From positions 496,001-560,000 of the forward strand of contig CBDDKM010000002.1 in the NCBI GenBank assembly GCA_965230225.1: DNA of 64,000 nt, read 5' to 3'. Positions 60,313-64,000 of this stretch are shown here, in pieces (the first letter of the stretch is position 1; every line of letters begins with the position of its first letter). The position numbers and the translations under genes were made by a program. This DNA is from CALSMU01 sp965230225 (GTDB lineage Bacteria; Bacteroidota; Bacteroidia; Flavobacteriales_D; Parvicellaceae). The notes below the pieces were generated by a model. That model searched no databases and was not told where the DNA came from. It was given only the letters and a program-made list of their open reading frames with translations.

Positions 60313-62031
60313 TCAAGAATGCTTTTCTCTTTCGTTCGATTTGAACTCTTCGTCTTCTCTGTAAATCTTGGTCCACAAATACAACCCAATAATTAAGGAC
60401 AAAGTAGCGCCTATGTACGAATAAACCGGAACTCCATACCAATGTGGTTTTGTTCCTGCTATTATAAACACAGTAGAACATAAAAGAAGAGCTGCCACTA
60501 AGACTACGGCTACAATTTGTTTGCCCACTTTATTTAATGAGTGTACAAATGGGTCCATTCCCTGATGTTGCATAGAGACCTTCAGTTTACCCTTTCTAAT
60601 GAGCTTCATCATTTGCCTTAGGTCCGATGGGAATTCTTCCATGTAATTCCCCAAATCATACATAGAGTTTAAGATTTTTTCGCCCGTAGAAATTGGGTTT
60701 CTATCCTCAATAATTCTCTTTTCAATAATGGGTTTGATCTCAGCCATTAGCGAGATTTCCGGATTCATATCTCTTACCAGCCCTTCAATCGAGAACATAG
60801 CTCTGGTAAGTAAGAAAAAGTGAGCGGGAACATGCAAGTTATGATTGCTCATAATATCCGTCAAGTCCGTCAGCATCTTACTAATTTGCAGATGAAAATC
60901 CTGAGTAAAAGCATAGGCATTGATGTACTCTATTAAGTCATACTCCAGTCGCTTTCTATTTTCGAATACCACCACCCCGGTAAGATAGGATATGGCATTC
61001 ATCATGGTTTTTACATTTTGGGTTTGAATGGCCAACACCAAATTACCCAGGTGCTCCATGTCTTTCTTAAGGATGGTTCCCATCATTCCAAAGTCGATGA
61101 AATAAATCCTTCCATCCGGACAAACGATAATGTTTCCAGGATGTGGATCAGCATGGAAAAAACCATGTTCAAATACCTGAACAAAAAAGGAGTCTACAAT
61201 TTTGCGAGCAATTTCCTTTTTATCCAACTGGTACATATCAAACCGATCTTCTCTCGACGGTTTAAATCCATCAACAAATTCGAGGGTTAATACTCTGGAA
61301 GAAGTTAAACGATCGTAAACCGTTGGAAAGCAAATTTCTTTTTGTTCCCGGAAGTTATAGTTGATCCTTTTAAGATTAATGGACTCGTGTATAAAGTCCA
61401 ATTCGTAATGGATACTCTCCGCAAACTCGTTGACCAAACCTACTGGGTCAAAGTGGCGAATGGAAGGCATTCTTTCGCTCAACACCTTTGCCAATTCTTT
61501 CATAATTTGAATATCCTGCTCGATGGTTTTTCGAATGTTAGGACGCTGTACTTTAAAAACCACTTTTTCTCCTGTGGCTAATTTTCCTTTATGCACCTGT
61601 GCCATAGAGGCCGATGCAAAGGGCTGTTCCTCAAATTCTACAATTTCACTTCTTGAAAACTCACCAAACTCCCTCTCCAATATTTTTCTTGCATCCTTAC
61701 CCGGAAAAGCAGGAACATTATCTTGCAACTTAATCAACTCCTGAATAAGCTCAGGAGGCATTAAATCACGCCGGCTGCTGAGCAACTGACCAAACTTTAT
61801 AAACGTGGGGCCCAACTCCTCGCAGACCTTTCGCATTTTTTCCCACTTCGATAATTGAGCGGACTCTTTGATTCTCTTTTTAGAGATAAAAAGCTTCATA
61901 AAGGAGAACCCTTTTTTATCATTAAAGTGAGATACATAATCATCAAAACCATATCGCATCAGCACTCGGAAGATTTTATTATATCTTCTAAAATGCCTGA
62001 ATTGCCTAATTATGAAAGTCGTTAATCCCAC
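60313..62031 (-). CDS. ABC1/UbiB/AarF family atypical kinase
   Basis: 572 residues. Conserved elements are present: the KxGQ motif 'IKFGQLLSSRRD', the Ala-rich loop-like 'FASASMAQVHKG', 'VVFKVQRPN' with the ATP-binding Lys, 'FFHADPHPGNIIV' and 'YFIDFGMMG'. Two C-terminal membrane helices (about 510-550) anchor it. UbiB-type proteins support quinone synthesis and membrane lipid homeostasis. The phasin-like gene 4 bp upstream is its usual companion in flavobacteria. Confidence 0.94.
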   Translation of the reverse strand: MGLTTFIIRQFRHFRRYNKIFRVLMRYGFDDYVSHFNDKKGFSFMKLFISKKRIKESAQLSKWEKMRKVCEELGPTFIKFGQLLSSRRDLMPPELIQELIKLQDNVPAFPGKDARKILEREFGEFSRSEIVEFEEQPFASASMAQVHKGKLATGEKVVFKVQRPNIRKTIEQDIQIMKELAKVLSERMPSIRHFDPVGLVNEFAESIHYELDFIHESINLKRINYNFREQKEICFPTVYDRLTSSRVLTLEFVDGFKPSREDRFDMYQLDKKEIARKIVDSFFVQVFEHGFFHADPHPGNIIVCPDGRIYFIDFGMMGTILKKDMEHLGNLVLAIQTQNVKTMMNAISYLTGVVVFENRKRLEYDLIEYINAYAFTQDFHLQISKMLTDLTDIMSNHNLHVPAHFFLLTRAMFSIEGLVRDMNPEISLMAEIKPIIEKRIIEDRNPISTGEKILNSMYDLGNYMEEFPSDLRQMMKLIRKGKLKVSMQHQGMDPFVHSLNKVGKQIVAVVLVAALLLCSTVFIIAGTKPHWYGVPVYSYIGATLSLIIGLYLWTKIYREDEEFKSNEREKHS

Positions 62032-62035
62032 TTAA

Positions 62036-62353
62036 TTATCCTTTAAGATTATTCACCTCTTCTTCCAAAGCTTTTATTCTTTTTTCCAAGGCTTCAATTT
62101 GCTCTGTTGTAGCCACATGGATGTTTTTTAATATGTCAGTAGATTGCTCTTTAAACTTATCTTCCAGGTCAGTTTTTACGCCTTTGGCTTTTTCCACCAG
62201 ATCTTCCACAAACTTTCTTCCCTCCTGTTCGGTCATCTTCCCTTTTTCTATCCACTCGTCTACTAAATCAGAAAATTTATGATCTTCCGGGGTAAGCAAA
62301 CCTACTGCTAAGTAAGCCAATTTCTTTAATGTTTCTTTGCTATAATCCTCCAT
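62036..62353 (-). CDS. Phasin-like coiled-coil protein
   Basis: 105 residues: an N-terminal helical hydrophobic stretch ('LKKLAYLAVGLLTPE'), amphipathic helices and a C-terminal coiled coil ('TTEQIEALEKRIKALEEEVNNL'). It fits the phasin / polyhydroxyalkanoate-granule-associated family, which regularly precedes UbiB-type kinases in the phylum. Whether granules are made here is unknown; no PHA synthase is in the window. Confidence 0.82.
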   Translation of the reverse strand: MEDYSKETLKKLAYLAVGLLTPEDHKFSDLVDEWIEKGKMTEQEGRKFVEDLVEKAKGVKTDLEDKFKEQSTDILKNIHVATTEQIEALEKRIKALEEEVNNLKG

Positions 62354-62526
62354 AATGTTGATTTTTAGTCAAATATGTCCAATAATTTCCTTTTGGTGCA
62401 TGATTTAACTCACATCCGCTTTTGAGGATTGTCAGAAAACCAAAAAGATTTCATAATTTCGAATAAAGCAATAATTATTTCAAACTAAATTAAGATTATT
62501 GCGTATCAATCGGTTAATTAGCCACA

Positions 62527-64000
62527 ATGAATAGAATATTATTTCTCATTATACCACTGTTCTTTTGCTCTGTTGTATTCTCTCAACGTATCGAGCGAAT
62601 TAACACGCTGGAAGTGGCTTTGCAAACGGAAACTGAGCACGATAAACTGGTAGACATCTACCATGAGCTGGCCTCTCTTTACAAATCTTCGGACCCCATC
62701 AAGGCTCGTGATTATGCCCAGAAAGGACTAACCATTAGCAACAGTATCCACTACACCAAAGGAACCATTAGTGCTCTAAATCAAATTGGAGTGCTGGAAA
62801 GGGATTTTGCCAATTACCCACAGGCTTTGGATGCCCATTATGAGGCTCTAAGAATAAATGAAGAGAAATCTGACAAAAAAGGAGAAGCCACCAGTTATAT
62901 CTACATTGGAAAAGTATACGAAGAGCAAGGGGATTTTGAATCAGCACAGGATTACTACAACAAGTCGTTGGCCATTGGAGAAATGACCAAAAACCTACTT
63001 ATTCAATCTCAGGCTAATTCTGCACACGGAGAACTTCAGTTGGTACAAGGTAAAAACTACCTTTCGTTACAATACTATCTATTAGCTCACGACCTAATTG
63101 AAACCACTAACGAAACTAAAGAAAAGGCCATCGTTAATCAGAAAGTGGGAGACATGTTTAAGCTTACCGGACAACCGGAAAAAGCAGAAAAACACTACCA
63201 CAGCTCTCTGCGCTTTTTTGAAGAACTGGGATACAAAGAACGACAAGCTGTATTGAATTTTGAAATAGGGAAACTTCATCAAAATGCAAGGCGATATGAT
63301 CAGGCATTGATCTCTATTAAAACCAGTTTAAGTTTAGCCGAAGAAACCGGATTAAAAGCCTACATAAAAAAGGGTTATCAAAGCATGGCAGAGGTTTACG
63401 ATGCCAACAACGATCATGAGCATGCCTATGAATTTTTGAAGTACTACACTGCCATTAAAGATACAAGAGAAATTAACCATCTGGAAGCGCAATTGGAACT
63501 GGAGAAAAAAGAGCGTGAAATTGAATTATTAAACAGGGAAAAATACTTCCGTTTGGAGTTATTGGAACAGGAGCAATTCATGAAATACCTTGGATTTGGG
63601 TCCGCCATTATTGTTCTTATTCTTGGGGTACTGGCTTTGTTATCATTAAAACAAAAAAACACCCTTAACAAGCAGCTTCAAATTGCCACCGAAGATGCTA
63701 ACAGATCTCGAAAGGAAAAGGAAGAGTTTTTCGCTTATACCAGTCACGAAATTCGTACTCCTCTTAATGCAGTAGTGGGAATGTCCAAACTGCTGGCAGA
63801 AACAGATTTAAAGCCCAACCAACAAAAGTACCTAAGAACCATTAAATCCAGTGCTCAAAACATTCTGTTCCTGGTAAATGATGTATTGGATCTTTCTAAA
63901 ATTGAAGCTGGTTCGATAGAGTTAGAAAATGTCGATTTCTCATTGGAAGATATTATTGATGAGGTAATTCATAGCTTAAGCTTTAAGGTTAGAGAAAAGA
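62527..64000 (+). CDS. TPR sensor histidine kinase, C-terminus cut by window edge
   Basis: 491 codons before the edge. Signal peptide (1-20, 'SVVFSQ'), six or seven tetratricopeptide repeats (30-330), one membrane helix (about 352-372, 'GFGSAIIVLILGVLALLSL'), a coiled coil and a HisKA domain with His407 in 'FFAYTSHEIRTPLNAVVGM'. The ATPase domain and any receiver or HTH lie beyond the window. Periplasmic TPRs suggest sensing of an envelope protein or peptide, as in the related regulator at 23278-25089. The N-terminal halves of the two proteins are similar in layout. Confidence 0.92.
   Translation, partial: MNRILFLIIPLFFCSVVFSQRIERINTLEVALQTETEHDKLVDIYHELASLYKSSDPIKARDYAQKGLTISNSIHYTKGTISALNQIGVLERDFANYPQALDAHYEALRINEEKSDKKGEATSYIYIGKVYEEQGDFESAQDYYNKSLAIGEMTKNLLIQSQANSAHGELQLVQGKNYLSLQYYLLAHDLIETTNETKEKAIVNQKVGDMFKLTGQPEKAEKHYHSSLRFFEELGYKERQAVLNFEIGKLHQNARRYDQALISIKTSLSLAEETGLKAYIKKGYQSMAEVYDANNDHEHAYEFLKYYTAIKDTREINHLEAQLELEKKEREIELLNREKYFRLELLEQEQFMKYLGFGSAIIVLILGVLALLSLKQKNTLNKQLQIATEDANRSRKEKEEFFAYTSHEIRTPLNAVVGMSKLLAETDLKPNQQKYLRTIKSSAQNILFLVNDVLDLSKIEAGSIELENVDFSLEDIIDEVIHSLSFKVREK

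Overview
The window reads as the chromosome of a member of the Bacteroidota, most likely a marine flavobacterial lineage; I cannot fix the family. The evidence is the protein content: two type IX secretion (T9SS) sorting tails, 'NVGIGTT' secreted proteins, a DUF4271-HemD-RnpA-S41 peptidase run, a flippase-Dut-nucleotidyltransferase-TPR-DUF4292-EnvC run, and -7 promoter boxes of the TAnnTTTG kind. Ribosome binding sites are not evident, as is usual in this phylum.

1-23187 is one end of an integrated element of more than 23 kb that runs off the left edge. It is bounded on the right by a tyrosine recombinase (22956 to 21397) and the 3' part of a tRNA-Asn(GTT) gene (23141-23187), so it sits in a tRNA gene whose intact copy should lie to the left. 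Its backbone is a strawberry-notch helicase, a giant polyvalent protein with a sliding-clamp-like region and an N6-adenine methyltransferase domain, a seven-unit array of ~40-bp palindromes with a 53-55 bp period, a lone receiver protein with an AraC regulator, a compact operon (winged-helix protein, two unknowns, glycosyltransferase) and two small HTH proteins. Then come two tandem copies of an apparently structured RNA (13773-14125), an unknown acidic protein, and surface-polysaccharide cargo: acyltransferase 3, a secreted 'NVGIGTT' protein and a secreted GH16 glycoside hydrolase. A PD-(D/E)XK-like protein lies next to the integrase.

23.2-28.4 kb is chromosomal: a TPR/LuxR-type membrane regulator, a second 'NVGIGTT' protein, a gene-poor 800 bp with a candidate three-way-junction small RNA, and a double-domain universal stress protein. 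28.7-34.7 kb carries DUF4271, hemD, rnpA, a C-terminal processing protease, an O-antigen ligase-like protein and a HIRAN protein. 34.7-43.6 kb, mostly minus strand, is an envelope block (EnvC-like, DUF4292, TPR lipoprotein, nucleotidyltransferase, dUTPase, flippase) interrupted by a four-helix-bundle gene flanked by inverted repeats, then a WG-repeat protein and enoyl-CoA hydratase.

43.6-64 kb holds a tandem pair of lipoproteins, a cyclophilin lipoprotein and pheS, secreted T9SS and CAP proteins, an ArsA-type ATPase, a sigma factor fused through a membrane segment to a GIN domain, divergent from a secreted WD40-caspase protein, then MmcQ, Lrp/AsnC, a TonB-dependent receptor, recO, a UbiB-type kinase with a phasin-like partner, and a TPR sensor kinase cut by the right edge.

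The strongest unexplained signals are the tandem RNA pair at 13.8-14.1 kb, whose helices are kept while their sequences differ, and the palindrome array at 7.55-7.89 kb.
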